From: Anaerocolumna sedimenticola | GTDB taxonomy: Bacteria; Bacillota; Clostridia; Lachnospirales; Lachnospiraceae | NCBI RefSeq assembly: GCF_009931695.1 | Contig: NZ_CP048000.1 | Location: forward strand, 928,501-992,500 | Direction of reading: 5' to 3' | Length of the DNA stretch: 64,000 nt | Part shown: in pieces, positions 55,733 to 64,000 of the stretch | How positions within the stretch are numbered: the stretch's first letter is position 1 | How the letters are laid out: the number at the start of each line of letters is the position of its first letter | Position numbers and translations under genes: made by a program | The notes under the pieces: model-generated | Database searches by the model: none | The model's input: the letters and a program-made list of their open reading frames with translations, nothing else | Told to the model about the DNA's origin: nothing

Positions 55733-56677
55733 TTATAATATTATATCCTTGGCTAACCGGCCAAATCTCTTTAATTGTAGTAGTTTTTCAATTGCTTCAA
55801 AGGATTTCCACCAGTTCTCGCTGATAGCAAATGCTTTAGGGTACTCATTACCGTTATACCATTCCCAGGGTATGTCCCAAACGCCTGAAGCAGGTCTGTT
55901 TAAAATAATCTGATCAAGTGCATTTTCTACTTCCGGTTTGTTTTCATCATAGAATCTGCTGTTTGGCGATAAAACGAATTCCAGGGGATTCGCCATAAAA
56001 TTACCGGTTTCGTTCTGTATTTTATTACGGACCAAAGAAAATATCTGCTCACTAAAATCCGGGTGATCAAATTCTTTTGTTAGCCCAGCACTTTCTAAAT
56101 CATCCAGCAATCTGCAATATCCGCCTATTCCCATATCACCGAAATTCTTTGTTGTAGGCAGTTTGCAGACTAATAATTTCGCATATTCCTTTGCCATTTG
56201 ATAAAGGTTCGATTGCTTTTCACCATACCGAAGGATAAAACCGGACAGAATTGCCGTAATTCCGATGCTTTGAAAAACATTATCCTGCGGGTTATAATCC
56301 CACCACCTGGCATGGGGATAATTATCATTTGACGGAATTATGAAAAACCAGCCGTAGTCCGCTTTGTACTCCGTATTCTCAAGATAGCGGAACAATCCCT
56401 GATATACGGGATGTGCGGTATCATAAAAATCAATTTGGCGAAGAATTCTTATAACAAACTGTGCGTTGTATGGAGTAGATGCCGGATTCCAGTTATCAGG
56501 CTCTATGGCACCTCCAAAACCACCGTCGCTATTTTGATAGCAGGGCAAAATTGCAAGGACAGCCTCCTTGCTTCCATTCTCAAAGTGATACTGCCACAAT
56601 GCTAAATCAAGCGGCCTTGCATTTTTGTAAATCCACCGGCGTATTTCCTCTAAGGTTTGTTTACTCAATATTTGCAT
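55733..56677 (-). CDS. Alpha/alpha toroid (terpene-cyclase-like) domain protein, function unknown
   Basis: 314 aa, soluble. Contains CYQNSDGGFGGAIEPDNWNP, a QXXDGGFG motif typical of squalene-hopene cyclase/prenyltransferase-type alpha-barrel repeats, and later YGWFFIIPSNDNYPHARWWD and GDMGIGGYCRLL. The catalytic DXDD motif of terpene cyclases is absent, so an enzyme role is not certain. Such proteins occur singly in clostridia. AGGAGG precedes the ATG. Monocistronic, bounded by terminators. Confidence 0.6.
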   Translation of the reverse strand: MQILSKQTLEEIRRWIYKNARPLDLALWQYHFENGSKEAVLAILPCYQNSDGGFGGAIEPDNWNPASTPYNAQFVIRILRQIDFYDTAHPVYQGLFRYLENTEYKADYGWFFIIPSNDNYPHARWWDYNPQDNVFQSIGITAILSGFILRYGEKQSNLYQMAKEYAKLLVCKLPTTKNFGDMGIGGYCRLLDDLESAGLTKEFDHPDFSEQIFSLVRNKIQNETGNFMANPLEFVLSPNSRFYDENKPEVENALDQIILNRPASGVWDIPWEWYNGNEYPKAFAISENWWKSFEAIEKLLQLKRFGRLAKDIIL

Positions 56678-56737
56678 ATCCTTTCCTCCTGAATTAATTT
56701 TAAAAAAATGTAGCGTAAATGATGTTCCTATTGTACC

Positions 56738-57568
56738 TTACATTTTGAAACGGTCATTGTAAAAAACGGACATATTATGTATATATTCCTGCGGGGTCAG
56801 ACCGCAGACCATTCTAAAATCATGGATGAAATGAGGTTGATCAAAAAACCCGGCTTGTACAGCAACATCCGTTAGATAAACGGAGTCTCTTTGCAGTAAA
56901 TGCAATGCATAATTGGTTCGTACAATTCGGGAAAACATCTTGGGGCTGGTGCCAACAAAACGCATAAATAACCGCCGGATCTGTTTTTCACTATAATAGT
57001 ATTCAGAAGATAATTTACCGGTGCTTTTATTTCCATGCTGCTTAACTATATCTTGCATCATTGCCAAAACACTTTTGTTTGTTTGGAAATTCATCAGTTT
57101 GGTAATAAAAATCCTGTTCAGGGTTTCAACCAGATCCGTAACCGATTCGGATTTTATAAGCTCATTTTCCAGTGTTGTCGTAAATGTTTTATCCAGCTCA
57201 TCCAGCTTAAAGGAGGAATCAACTAACTCGAACTGGTCTATTTGGATAAAAGGATATAACCCGCCCGGTTGAAATTCGATCAGCAGCAGAAGCTTCATCT
57301 TATTTGCAAAAGCCCCGACATTACATGCTTTGGTGTTAACTCCACGTAATCCGCTGAATATAGTATCAGAACCGACAGATATGGTAAGCGTTGAACTCGC
57401 CGTAGGCAGAACCGTATATTCATCCGGCATCGTTTGCGGTGACGGGAAAGAAATTGTATAGTTAGCGATATAAGGTCGCAGCAAAATATGGGGAGATAGA
57501 TAAAGAAAATTGCTTCCGCGATTCAGGGATATTCCCTGATAGGATTGAATACTTTCTTTCGTGATCAT
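56738..57568 (-). CDS. AraC-family transcriptional regulator
   Basis: 276 aa. The N-terminal 160 residues resemble the DUF6597-type sensor domain (LSPHILLRPYIANYTISFP, FQPGGLYPFIQIDQFEL). The C-terminus has two helix-turn-helix motifs (STGKLSSEYYYSEKQIRRLF, FVGTSPKMFSRIVRTNYALH, VAVQAGFFDQPHFIHDFRMV, GLTPQEYI). ATG 57568 is used because GGAGGCAG precedes it. It may regulate itself or the toroid-protein gene downstream (60 bp away, same strand). Confidence 0.88.
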   Translation of the reverse strand: MITKESIQSYQGISLNRGSNFLYLSPHILLRPYIANYTISFPSPQTMPDEYTVLPTASSTLTISVGSDTIFSGLRGVNTKACNVGAFANKMKLLLLIEFQPGGLYPFIQIDQFELVDSSFKLDELDKTFTTTLENELIKSESVTDLVETLNRIFITKLMNFQTNKSVLAMMQDIVKQHGNKSTGKLSSEYYYSEKQIRRLFMRFVGTSPKMFSRIVRTNYALHLLQRDSVYLTDVAVQAGFFDQPHFIHDFRMVCGLTPQEYIHNMSVFYNDRFKM

Positions 57569-57624
57569 GGCTGCCTCCAAAGATTAATCATTCTCATTAC
57601 CGTTAAAAATTAACTATAATAAAT

Positions 57625-58272
57625 CTATTTAATTTCCAATCCTAAAAGACGCGCTAAGGCGGCAGCCTGGTAGGTATCCACGATTGCTCCTGCCAGTTCT
57701 TTATAGTTATCGGAAAGCAGGATTCCATCTATGGTGCTTTCTCTGAAATCGATTCCCTTTAAGGGAGTCTTAAAGAAATCACAATTATTTAAGATTACCT
57801 CCTTTAACTCCATCTCTTTTAATATACATTCGGCCAAACAGGCATTACTGAAATTTGAGGATGCCAGAATCACTTTCTGAAATTTAGAATGTTCAAAATT
57901 TGAGTAAGTAAAATTAGAATCTGAAAAATTTACATGTTTGATAACTGAGTTTTGGAATTTACAGCCCATGCCTTTACAGGAGATGAATTCCACCTGATTA
58001 AAATAACCGTTTTCAAAAGTACAATTGGAAATGTCACAGTGTTTAAAATACACATTTGTAAATCCCACTTTATTAAAGTTGCAATCTAACAGCTTGCAGT
58101 TGTCAAATTCAACAATATTATAATCGATCCCTGATAAATCTTCCCCGGAAAGGTAATCCGATGTAAACAATAACCTTTCTGCTGCCCGCTCTTCGGCCTG
58201 TAGTTCAATGATTTGATTCAGCATAGGTCCCGCATCTCTTAATTCAGTTACCAGTGGTACATTAATCTTCAT
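57625..58272 (-). CDS. Pentapeptide repeat protein
   Basis: 215 aa. Residues about 45-190 follow the A(D/N)LXX-like pattern that folds into a right-handed quadrilateral helix (NIVEFDNCKLLDCNFNKVGF, TNVYFKHCDISNCTFENGYF, SDSNFTYSNFEHSKFQKVIL). Some members mimic DNA and protect gyrase (Qnr); others have unknown roles. Cysteine is unusually frequent. ATG 58272 is the likeliest start (MKINVPLVTELRD); an in-frame ATG at 58353 adds 27 residues. Confidence 0.8.
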   Translation of the reverse strand: MKINVPLVTELRDAGPMLNQIIELQAEERAAERLLFTSDYLSGEDLSGIDYNIVEFDNCKLLDCNFNKVGFTNVYFKHCDISNCTFENGYFNQVEFISCKGMGCKFQNSVIKHVNFSDSNFTYSNFEHSKFQKVILASSNFSNACLAECILKEMELKEVILNNCDFFKTPLKGIDFRESTIDGILLSDNYKELAGAIVDTYQAAALARLLGLEIK

Positions 58273-58396
58273 ATCTCCATCCCCGTATTTTATTATTTTT
58301 AGTATAGTATCATTGTAGCCGTTATCTTTTGGATAATCAATCCTGAAATACAATTGATTAACACCGGAGCCGGAATAAACATAAATGATATAATAA

Positions 58397-58479
58397 AAAA
58401 CAGACCATAATTGAAATGCACCCCATTGTTAGACAAAAAATCTAACATTTGGAGGTGCACTTCAATTTATGATCTGTTT
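58397..58479. repeat. 83-bp inverted-repeat unit with IS3-like ends
   Basis: AAACAGA-CATAA-TTGAA-TGCACC pairs with GGTGCA-TTCAA-TTATG-TCTGTTT, with GTTAGA/TCTAAC around a CAAAAAA loop at the centre. The sequence TGCACC...GTTAGACA resembles terminal repeats of IS3/IS150-family elements, but no transposase is present. It may also terminate the lipoprotein gene. Confidence 0.5.
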
Positions 58480-58519
58480 ATATGGTATTATTTAAACAAA
58501 TAGTCAAGAATGATGATAG

Positions 58520-58897
58520 TTATTTCTTTTCCTTAAACATTAAGGTCGTACCGTCCTGGTCCATTGACAATACATCATCCTCTAATTTAAGTGTCATATT
58601 TTCGCCTTCCGAACCAATGGTTACTACACCGTCTTTTTCAGACCAAGTACCATCTTGACTCTCGCCTGCAAAATTGACAGTTACAACACCATCTTTTTTG
58701 AATTCAAGTGTAAATTCAGTCATTCCGAGCTGTTCCATTTGCTCCGCTGTAACTTCAATACCGGATGGATCTTTTCCGCCAGATAACTCCCAAGTTGTAC
58801 CCTCGAGCTTGGATGCCGGTTCTTTGCTGCCACAGCCAACTAAAGCAAAGCTAAGTACTAATAATACTGCTAATAATAATGATAATCTCCTTTTCAT
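58520..58897 (-). CDS. Small lipoprotein
   Basis: 125 aa. Lipoprotein signal RLSLLLAVLLVLSFALVGCG with the lipobox LVGC (Cys22). The mature domain is about 100 residues, acidic, with beta-strand repeats (GTTWELSGG, TLEFKKDGVVTVNF, GTWSEKDGVVTIG, MTLKLEDDVLSMDQDG, TTLMF); it looks like a META/lipocalin-like small barrel common in clostridia. Function unknown. AAAGGAG precedes the ATG. Confidence 0.78.
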   Translation of the reverse strand: MKRRLSLLLAVLLVLSFALVGCGSKEPASKLEGTTWELSGGKDPSGIEVTAEQMEQLGMTEFTLEFKKDGVVTVNFAGESQDGTWSEKDGVVTIGSEGENMTLKLEDDVLSMDQDGTTLMFKEKK

Positions 58898-59068
58898 TTT
58901 TTACTCTCCTTTTTTGATTAAATTTTGCCAAATTCGACAAATTAATTATATATGACATTACCATTTATTTCTACCCGGACTATTGCCCTAAGTTTTTATA
59001 CTAATATTTCCTTTTCTGGTATATTTTGTATAGTTTTTCCGGTCGATTTACCCTTTTTTATCAAAAAT

Positions 59069-59120
59069 GCTCCCAACATAACAGACAGATACTGTTTAAA
59101 CTGCCTGGCTTATTGGGAGC
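59069..59120 (-). terminator. Terminator of the BspA-like surface protein gene
   Basis: GCTCCCAA / TTGGGAGC closes a 36-base loop that contains CAGACAG...CTG pairs, followed on the minus strand by ATTTTTGAT. The 250 bp between this gene and the lipoprotein gene hold no ORF. Confidence 0.6.
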
Positions 59121-59147
59121 ATAAAGCAAATGTTTTTTATGAAATTA

Positions 59148-62066
59148 TTATATTTTTATTGGGAAAATAGCAGAGAACTTACTATAAACCTTTTGATTTC
59201 CGATTATTTTGTATGCTCTGACTTTATAATAATAGGTTCTTCCTTTTGTTAATCCGTAATTGATAAAATGTAAAGAAGTAGTGGATTTAACACGGCTATA
59301 CGTTTTCGTTTTAGAAGAAGCCCTGTATATTTCATAACCGGAGGCACCGCTTACCTTATTCCAGGTAAAACTGATTCTTCCTGAGCTTACCTTTACCAGT
59401 TTCACATCACCAGGTGTGGAAGGTACCGGTTTGGCACCGGCTATTTCGGAAAAGCTGCTATAAACTTTTTTTGTTCCCTTATATCTGTATGCTCTGACTT
59501 TATAATAATAGGTTTTTCCGGTAGTAAGGCCAGTGTTGGTAAATGATTTTGCAGTTGTAGCTTTTATGATTTTATAAGCCCCTGTTTTTGAATCAGCCTT
59601 GTAAACCTCGTAACCGGAGGCACCGCTTACCGTTCCCCAGGAAATTTTAGTACTATTAAAACCTCCGGATACCGCTTTTAAAGCCGCAGGTACAGAAAGT
59701 TTAACAGTAACGGAACATGACGCCTTTTTATTGCCGCCGGCAATTGCTGTAAGTGTTGCCGTTCCTGTCCCTACTGTTTGTATTTTCCCTTTTGAATCGA
59801 CTTTTACTACGGTCTCGTCACTGCTTGCCCATGTGACAGTTTTGTCATCCGCCGGGTTAGCCGGATTATAAGTTACTGTTAAAGTTTCACTTGTACCTAA
59901 ATAAAGATTCAGATTTTGCTTGTTCAGGGAAATACTTTTTATATCCGTACCCACTGTAACCTGGATGGAAGCAGATAATGAGCCGCATACAGCAGTAATT
60001 GTAGCTTTTCCCCTCTTCTTTGCTGTTATTATCCCCTCGGAATAGGTTGCAACCGATTCATCCGTAGAGGTTATTACCAAATTATCCGTCGTATCCACCG
60101 GCTGTACATCAAGAGTTACTGTTTGCTTCTGTCCGGCAGTTAAGGCAACCGATGCTTGTGAAAATGTGATTGACTTTACAGGAGCCAGCACACTTACAGG
60201 TATACTATGGGTTAATGTCCCTACGGTCGCTATAATAGTGGTCTTTCCCGGTCTTATCGCTTTAATAATACCATCCTCCACCATAGCAATGGATTCATCT
60301 TCGCTTCTCCATACAACAGTTTTATCATCGGTTGTGTCCATAGGATAATACGACACTGCAATTCTTTTCGTTTCACCTTTATTCAATCTCATTTCGTTAT
60401 AGTCTGAATAAATTTCTTTCAGTGGATTATATACCGTAATTCTGCAATTTGCCGAGGCTGTCCCGGAAATCGCAGTTATCGTAGCAGTTCCGGGTGCCTT
60501 CGCATAAATACGCCCATTATCCACGGTAACTACCGAATTATCTGAACTTTTCCACGTTACCATCCGGTTTGTAGAATCTGCCGGTGTAAAATCAAGATGA
60601 AGTTTTGTGGATTCCCCTTTATTCATTGCCAGATTTTTTTCATCAATTGTAATTGACGTAGGATTAAGAGCCGTACCTCCCACAATAATATGACAGGTTG
60701 CCTGATATTTTCCCATAGCAGCAGATATATCTGCCTCTCCGGAGCTTAAGCCCCTGACTGAACCGTTTGCATCCACCGATACAGTATGGGGATTTGAACT
60801 GGTCCATATAATATTACCTGTTATATCAGAAGAAAATGCCGGATAAAAATCAGGCTTTAATGTAACGGTATCTCCGACTCCAATATTTTTAACATCTTCA
60901 GAAAATACCATTTCTTCTAACGGCAGGTTGATTATCTGATAATACTCCGGAAAATTCTTTTCAAAGAAAGTTTCCGCGTAAGAATTTTTATATACCAATA
61001 CACCGGTATAAGGGAATTTGCCGACGCCTATACTTGTAACCTGGCTTGGTATCTTTATAGGTCTTAAATTATCACAGCCTTGAAATGTAAAATTTCCTAT
61101 ACTGGTTACATTCTCCGGAATACTTATACTTATTAAACTGCTGCAGCCGTAAAACGCAAAATCTCCTATGCTTGTTATCCTGTCCTGTATTCTGATTGTG
61201 GTCAGACCGGTACATTTTATAAATGTTCTGTTCTCAATTTTAGTAACTTTATAGGGTATTTTTATACTCGTCAGACTGGAACAGTAAGAAAAGGCATATT
61301 CCCCAATACTTGTTATTTCATCTGATAAATGAATATTTTTTAAACTAATGCAATTATTAAATGCATACTTACCTATACTTTTAATACTATCCGGCAGCAT
61401 AACCGATGTTAAATTGCTACAATCCTGAAATACCTCATCTTCCAGTCCGGTTACTCCTTCCGGTATGTTTACGGAGGTCAGACTGCTGCAGCCTGAAAAA
61501 GCACTCCTCCCAATCTTTTTTACTGCTTCCGGAAGATTAATCCCCGTAAGCTTACCGCAATCCTTAAATGCACTGTTACCGATATAGGATACCCTGTCAG
61601 GCAAATGCATGCTTTTCAGGCTGCTGCAGCCTGAAAATGTACCATCCTCTATACCGGTAACTCCATCCGGTATATTGATATTTGCTAAACCGGCGCAGTT
61701 TCTAAATGCATCTTCACCGATATATGTTATTTTATCCGGCAGTTTAATACCTGTTATATTAACTGCATCCATAAAAGCCTCGTCCTCAATACGAATTACG
61801 TTATATGTCATATTTCTGTTCGTAACCGTCTGGGGTATGTTCACTTCTCCCGATAGCTTTTCATTGCTTCCCTCCTCGTTGATTACTTCCGCAGTTCCAT
61901 TCTCTGTCTCCGTCGGTTCACTAAGAACCTTGTAAGTAAGGGTTTGATTATCATAAGCATAGGTAAAGGTACTGCCTACATAGGCCTCTGCCGTTATGCC
62001 TTTCAATATGAGCAGAACCCCTGCTATTATTAATATTGCCAATATATTTTTGCCCTTTTTATTCAT
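59148..62066 (-). CDS. BspA-like leucine-rich-repeat, BIG2 and Fn3 surface protein
   Basis: 972 aa. Signal peptide (about residues 6-28), then about 13 LRR_5 (TpLRR) repeats of the type SIGNSAFKDCGKLTGINLPE (residues 60-360), five bacterial Ig-like BIG2 domains (starts near 395, 470, 550, 635, 715; e.g. TWASSDETVVKVDSKG) and two fibronectin type III domains at the end (GYEVYKADSKTGAYKIIK, GYEIYRASSKTKTYSRVK). No LPXTG or SLH domain is visible, so the protein may be secreted. BspA-type repeats often bind host matrix or other cells. ATG 62066 has AAGGAG upstream; the longer frame to 62135 is rejected. Monocistronic. Confidence 0.9.
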   Translation of the reverse strand: MNKKGKNILAILIIAGVLLILKGITAEAYVGSTFTYAYDNQTLTYKVLSEPTETENGTAEVINEEGSNEKLSGEVNIPQTVTNRNMTYNVIRIEDEAFMDAVNITGIKLPDKITYIGEDAFRNCAGLANINIPDGVTGIEDGTFSGCSSLKSMHLPDRVSYIGNSAFKDCGKLTGINLPEAVKKIGRSAFSGCSSLTSVNIPEGVTGLEDEVFQDCSNLTSVMLPDSIKSIGKYAFNNCISLKNIHLSDEITSIGEYAFSYCSSLTSIKIPYKVTKIENRTFIKCTGLTTIRIQDRITSIGDFAFYGCSSLISISIPENVTSIGNFTFQGCDNLRPIKIPSQVTSIGVGKFPYTGVLVYKNSYAETFFEKNFPEYYQIINLPLEEMVFSEDVKNIGVGDTVTLKPDFYPAFSSDITGNIIWTSSNPHTVSVDANGSVRGLSSGEADISAAMGKYQATCHIIVGGTALNPTSITIDEKNLAMNKGESTKLHLDFTPADSTNRMVTWKSSDNSVVTVDNGRIYAKAPGTATITAISGTASANCRITVYNPLKEIYSDYNEMRLNKGETKRIAVSYYPMDTTDDKTVVWRSEDESIAMVEDGIIKAIRPGKTTIIATVGTLTHSIPVSVLAPVKSITFSQASVALTAGQKQTVTLDVQPVDTTDNLVITSTDESVATYSEGIITAKKRGKATITAVCGSLSASIQVTVGTDIKSISLNKQNLNLYLGTSETLTVTYNPANPADDKTVTWASSDETVVKVDSKGKIQTVGTGTATLTAIAGGNKKASCSVTVKLSVPAALKAVSGGFNSTKISWGTVSGASGYEVYKADSKTGAYKIIKATTAKSFTNTGLTTGKTYYYKVRAYRYKGTKKVYSSFSEIAGAKPVPSTPGDVKLVKVSSGRISFTWNKVSGASGYEIYRASSKTKTYSRVKSTTSLHFINYGLTKGRTYYYKVRAYKIIGNQKVYSKFSAIFPIKI

Positions 62067-62202
62067 TCCGCTATTCTCCTTCAGCTCCTTAATTACCAGT
62101 TTACATAACATGTTAACATAATAGTATTGTAGCATTATCAGGGCCTATTGCAACCTGTAATAAATGTCAAAAATCGATGTACCTTTTTAACCATGTACCC
62201 TA

Positions 62203-62231
62203 TTGACAAAAATTTCTAATAGTGGTATATT
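62203..62231 (+). promoter_or_regulatory. Promoter of the DUF3796-XRE cassette
   Basis: TTGACA (62203-62208), 17-bp spacer, TATATT (62226-62231), overlapped by the inverted repeat described next. Confidence 0.7.
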
Positions 62232-62260
62232 TATAACAATATGTTAGAAATATACCACTA
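62220..62260. promoter_or_regulatory. Inverted-repeat operator over the -10 region
   Basis: TAGTGGTATATTT and AAATATACCACTA form a perfect 13-bp inverted repeat with a 15-base spacer, covering the -10 box and start point. A dimeric repressor such as the XRE protein of the same operon is the likely binder (inference). Confidence 0.65.
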
Positions 62261-62275
62261 CTAGGGAGGTAATTA

Positions 62276-62617
62276 ATGATGAAAATTAATAAATTAGGTT
62301 TTTTATCGTGTCTGGCACTGCTGGGTATTTTAGGACTATTTGAGGAACACCGCGGTATGATGGGATTCTTTGGATTCGCTTATTATATCCGATATTTCTT
62401 TGTAATACCGGATGAGATGTTCCTGCTGAATGTGCGGCAAGCGGCATGCATTGGTTTTTTTACCGGAAGCGCCGTTACCAGTCTTGCAATCATCATTCGA
62501 ATTCTATTTCCAGCTATTTTAACAAGCAACATGGCTCTGGCGTCATGTTACATTGTATCCATGTTCATCTTTACTTTGGTGCTCACATCACTTGAGATAA
62601 AAGAGCAACGGGGGTGA
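62276..62617 (+). CDS. DUF3796-type small membrane protein
   Basis: 113 aa. Four hydrophobic segments: [17 protein letters not shown], the motif [40 protein letters not shown] and [20 protein letters not shown]. The pattern of GxxGxxE followed by GFFGF(AY)YY is shared by the DUF3796/phage-holin-like proteins paired with XRE regulators. Strong AGGGAGG. Its start may be 62276 or 62279. The gene ends just before the XRE start, implying translational coupling. Confidence 0.68.
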   Translation: MMKINKLGFLSCLALLGILGLFEEHRGMMGFFGFAYYIRYFFVIPDEMFLLNVRQAACIGFFTGSAVTSLAIIIRILFPAILTSNMALASCYIVSMFIFTLVLTSLEIKEQRG

Positions 62618-62622
62618 ATAAC

Positions 62623-62832
62623 ATGGCCTTGATTACAAAAATGCGCGAATATAGAGCAAGACATAACATAACACAGGATGAACTCGCCGCACTTGTTGGA
62701 GTGCGTCGGGAAACTATCATTAATCTGGAGAAAGGCCGCTATAATCCATCTCTAAAGCTCGCCATGGATATTGCCCATGTTTTCTCCTGCACAGTAGAAG
62801 ATTTATTTTCATTCAGTGAGGAGGTAAAATAA
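62623..62832 (+). CDS. XRE-family transcriptional regulator
   Basis: 69 aa, a bare helix-turn-helix: [67 protein letters not shown] 62623 is chosen because GGGGGTG lies upstream; a GTG at 62614 would overlap it. It is the middle gene of a three-gene cassette and likely represses its own promoter via the 62220-62260 operator. Confidence 0.9.
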   Translation: MALITKMREYRARHNITQDELAALVGVRRETIINLEKGRYNPSLKLAMDIAHVFSCTVEDLFSFSEEVK

Positions 62833-62972
62833 TGAGACGCTTTATAAGGCTTTGCGGAAAGGTAAAATATCTGGGGCTTTTGGGGCTGCCCGGCCTATTT
62901 CTCAAGTACAGATTGTTTGATGTTCTCTGGCTATTCTATAATAGTAAGGTTAATCCACCTCATGTCACATAG
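62832..62972 (+). CDS. 46-aa hydrophobic peptide after the XRE gene
   Basis: [20 protein letters not shown] and then GLFLKYRLFDVLWLFYNSK, ending PPHVT. Its ATG shares one base with the XRE stop (TAATG), with GAGGTAAAA as ribosome site. It is basic at the start and hydrophobic in the middle, and resembles the N-terminal segment of DUF3796-like proteins (LGLLGL). Probably a real third gene of the cassette; function unknown. Confidence 0.55.
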   Translation: MRRFIRLCGKVKYLGLLGLPGLFLKYRLFDVLWLFYNSKVNPPHVT

Positions 62973-62980
62973 TTTCCTTA

Positions 62981-63031
62981 CGAAAAGCACCTCATTTCCC
63001 AAAAAATTTATGGAAAATGAGGTGTTTTTCG
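62981..63031. terminator. Terminator between the XRE cassette and the sugar permease gene
   Basis: CGAAAA-CACCTCATTT / AAATGAGGTG-TTTTCG with a loop of about 16 bases; a T-run is part of the stem on the plus strand. Confidence 0.75.
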
Positions 63032-63122
63032 AATTCTGTTTGTCTTATGAGGTAAATATGTAATTTATCCTTGTGATTTCTCGTCTTACATCATATAGTA
63101 GTTATTTTATCTTTATTAAAAT

Positions 63123-64000
63123 TTATTCAGCTGAAGATTTTGATTTGTTATAAACATCAAAGGCAACTGCTCCCAAAAGTACCATACCTTTAATTGCCTG
63201 TTGCCAGTCAATACCAACACCCAATATAGACATACCATTGTTAAGAACACCCATAAACAAAGCACCAATGATAGCTCCTACGATTTTACCGATCCCGCCG
63301 GAAGCGGAAGCTCCACCGATGAAGCAGGCAGCTATGGCATCAAGTTCAAAGTTAGTTCCCGCCTTTGGTGTAGCTGCATTAAGACGTCCGGCAACAACCA
63401 ATCCTGCAAGTGCAGCCAGAATCCCCATATTAATAAAAACAAAGAACTTAACATGTTTTATTTTAATACCGGATAATCTTGCAGCTTTTTCATTACCACC
63501 AAGAGCATATATGTGACGTCCTAAAATAGTTTTCTGTGTAACGAAAGAATATATGGCAATTAAGCTGGCAATTAATATAAGGACTAACGGAATACCTTTA
63601 TATGCAGCCAAACTATAGGTGAGAAGATTAATAGAAATAATTACAACTGCTATCTTGGTAACTGTAAAACTAAACGGCAATACTTCGAAATTATACTTTT
63701 TCTTGTTTTTCACTCTCTTTAACTCCGTATAGATAAAAAGCAGGGAGAGTGCGATACCAATTCCTATTGCAATTAAGTTTAAATTCCCTAATTTAATGCT
63801 TTCCGGCAGGAAACCGTTCGCCATGACCTGAAAAGATTCCGCAAAAGGTGATAATGTCTGTCCCTTTAGGATAACCATTGTCAATCCTCTGAATACAAGC
63901 ATACCTGCAAGGGTAACAATAAATGCAGGCATTCTTATATAAGCGATCCAGAAGCCCTGCCAAGCGCCAACAAGAGCTCCAATTATAAGGCAAAGAGGTA
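63123..64000 (-). CDS. mmsB: Sugar ABC transporter permease (MmsB/XylH type), 5' end beyond the window
   Basis: The open frame extends past the right edge; 292 codons are visible. Membrane permease with many helices; RMPAFIVTLAGMLVFRGLTM, AALAGLVVAGRLNAATPKAG, ELDAIAACFIGGASASGGIG, KIVGAIIGALFMGVLNNGMS and VGIDWQQAIKGMVLLGAVAF are the conserved blocks of the RbsC/XylH/MmsB family. The ALGGNEKAARLSGI stretch is the loop that contacts the ATPase. MmsB proteins (about 390 aa) are longer than RbsC and contain the extra charged loop seen here (ELKRVKNKKKYNFEVL). Substrate (xylose, arabinose or galactose) is not decidable. The ATPase and binding-protein genes are presumably upstream, off the window. 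Confidence 0.85.
   Translation of the reverse strand, partial: PLCLIIGALVGAWQGFWIAYIRMPAFIVTLAGMLVFRGLTMVILKGQTLSPFAESFQVMANGFLPESIKLGNLNLIAIGIGIALSLLFIYTELKRVKNKKKYNFEVLPFSFTVTKIAVVIISINLLTYSLAAYKGIPLVLILIASLIAIYSFVTQKTILGRHIYALGGNEKAARLSGIKIKHVKFFVFINMGILAALAGLVVAGRLNAATPKAGTNFELDAIAACFIGGASASGGIGKIVGAIIGALFMGVLNNGMSILGVGIDWQQAIKGMVLLGAVAFDVYNKSKSSAE

Overview
The window looks like chromosomal DNA from a spore-forming, low-GC anaerobic Firmicute, most likely a Lachnospiraceae member (Clostridium cluster XIVa). This is inferred from AT-rich intergenic DNA, strong AGGAGG ribosome sites, sigma-A type promoters and gene families such as MecA, YwmB, CwlD, GdpP-RplI-DnaB and short 2[4Fe-4S] ferredoxins. 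No rRNA, tRNA or CRISPR array was seen. Nearly all genes lie on the minus strand.

Layout. 1-6 kb: cysteine synthase (cut by the window edge), deoC with a divergent GntR regulator and clear operators, a broken secreted protein, and dtd-deoB. 6-14 kb: PAP2 phosphatase, glycosyltransferase, broken XRE regulator, M29 aminopeptidase, a large broken membrane-anchored protein, and a methyltransferase. 14-16 kb: a (TTPGTTTPGMPR)n collagen-like surface protein. 16-24 kb: ywmB, an IS91-like HUH transposon with a small acidic partner ORF, rpiB-ywlE-ywlC, cwlD, and a broken GH18 hydrolase. 24-26 kb: an unusual non-RD serine/threonine kinase fused to a degenerate ParA-like domain, beside a free copy of that domain. 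26-33 kb: mecA, DUF1858, ferredoxin, MerR, and the conserved gdpP-rplI-dnaB operon. 33-40 kb: GNAT, then a secreted peptide, FtsX-type ABC exporter and two-component system. 40-56 kb: a 15-kb potassium island (TrkH, two TrkA-type RCK proteins, a TPR protein, an uncatalogued 34-aa membrane peptide, kdpABCDE and a second KdpD/KdpE-like pair). 56-64 kb: toroid protein, AraC, pentapeptide protein, lipoprotein, a BspA-like/BIG2/Fn3 surface protein, a DUF3796-XRE-small protein cassette with a well defined operator, and an MmsB-type sugar permease running off the end.

The genes connect in places. GdpP degrades c-di-AMP, the second messenger that controls potassium uptake in Firmicutes, and the window also holds Trk/RCK and Kdp transporters, so potassium homeostasis is its main theme. 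deoC, deoB and rpiB cover deoxyribose/ribose phosphate metabolism.

Three structural patterns stand out. (1) Five genes are each broken by what looks like one missing base in a homopolymer (3511, 8538, 10553, 23411, 45204), pointing to systematic sequencing indels or recent slippage. (2) A dispersed element with TGAAAGAA/TTCTTTCA arms sits directly in front of three unrelated start codons (deoB, trkH, TPR gene) and seems to supply their ribosome site; one copy is interrupted by a second repeat family also found at 27.4 kb. (3) Several long hairpin, MITE-like units lie between genes, including one between kdpB and kdpC.
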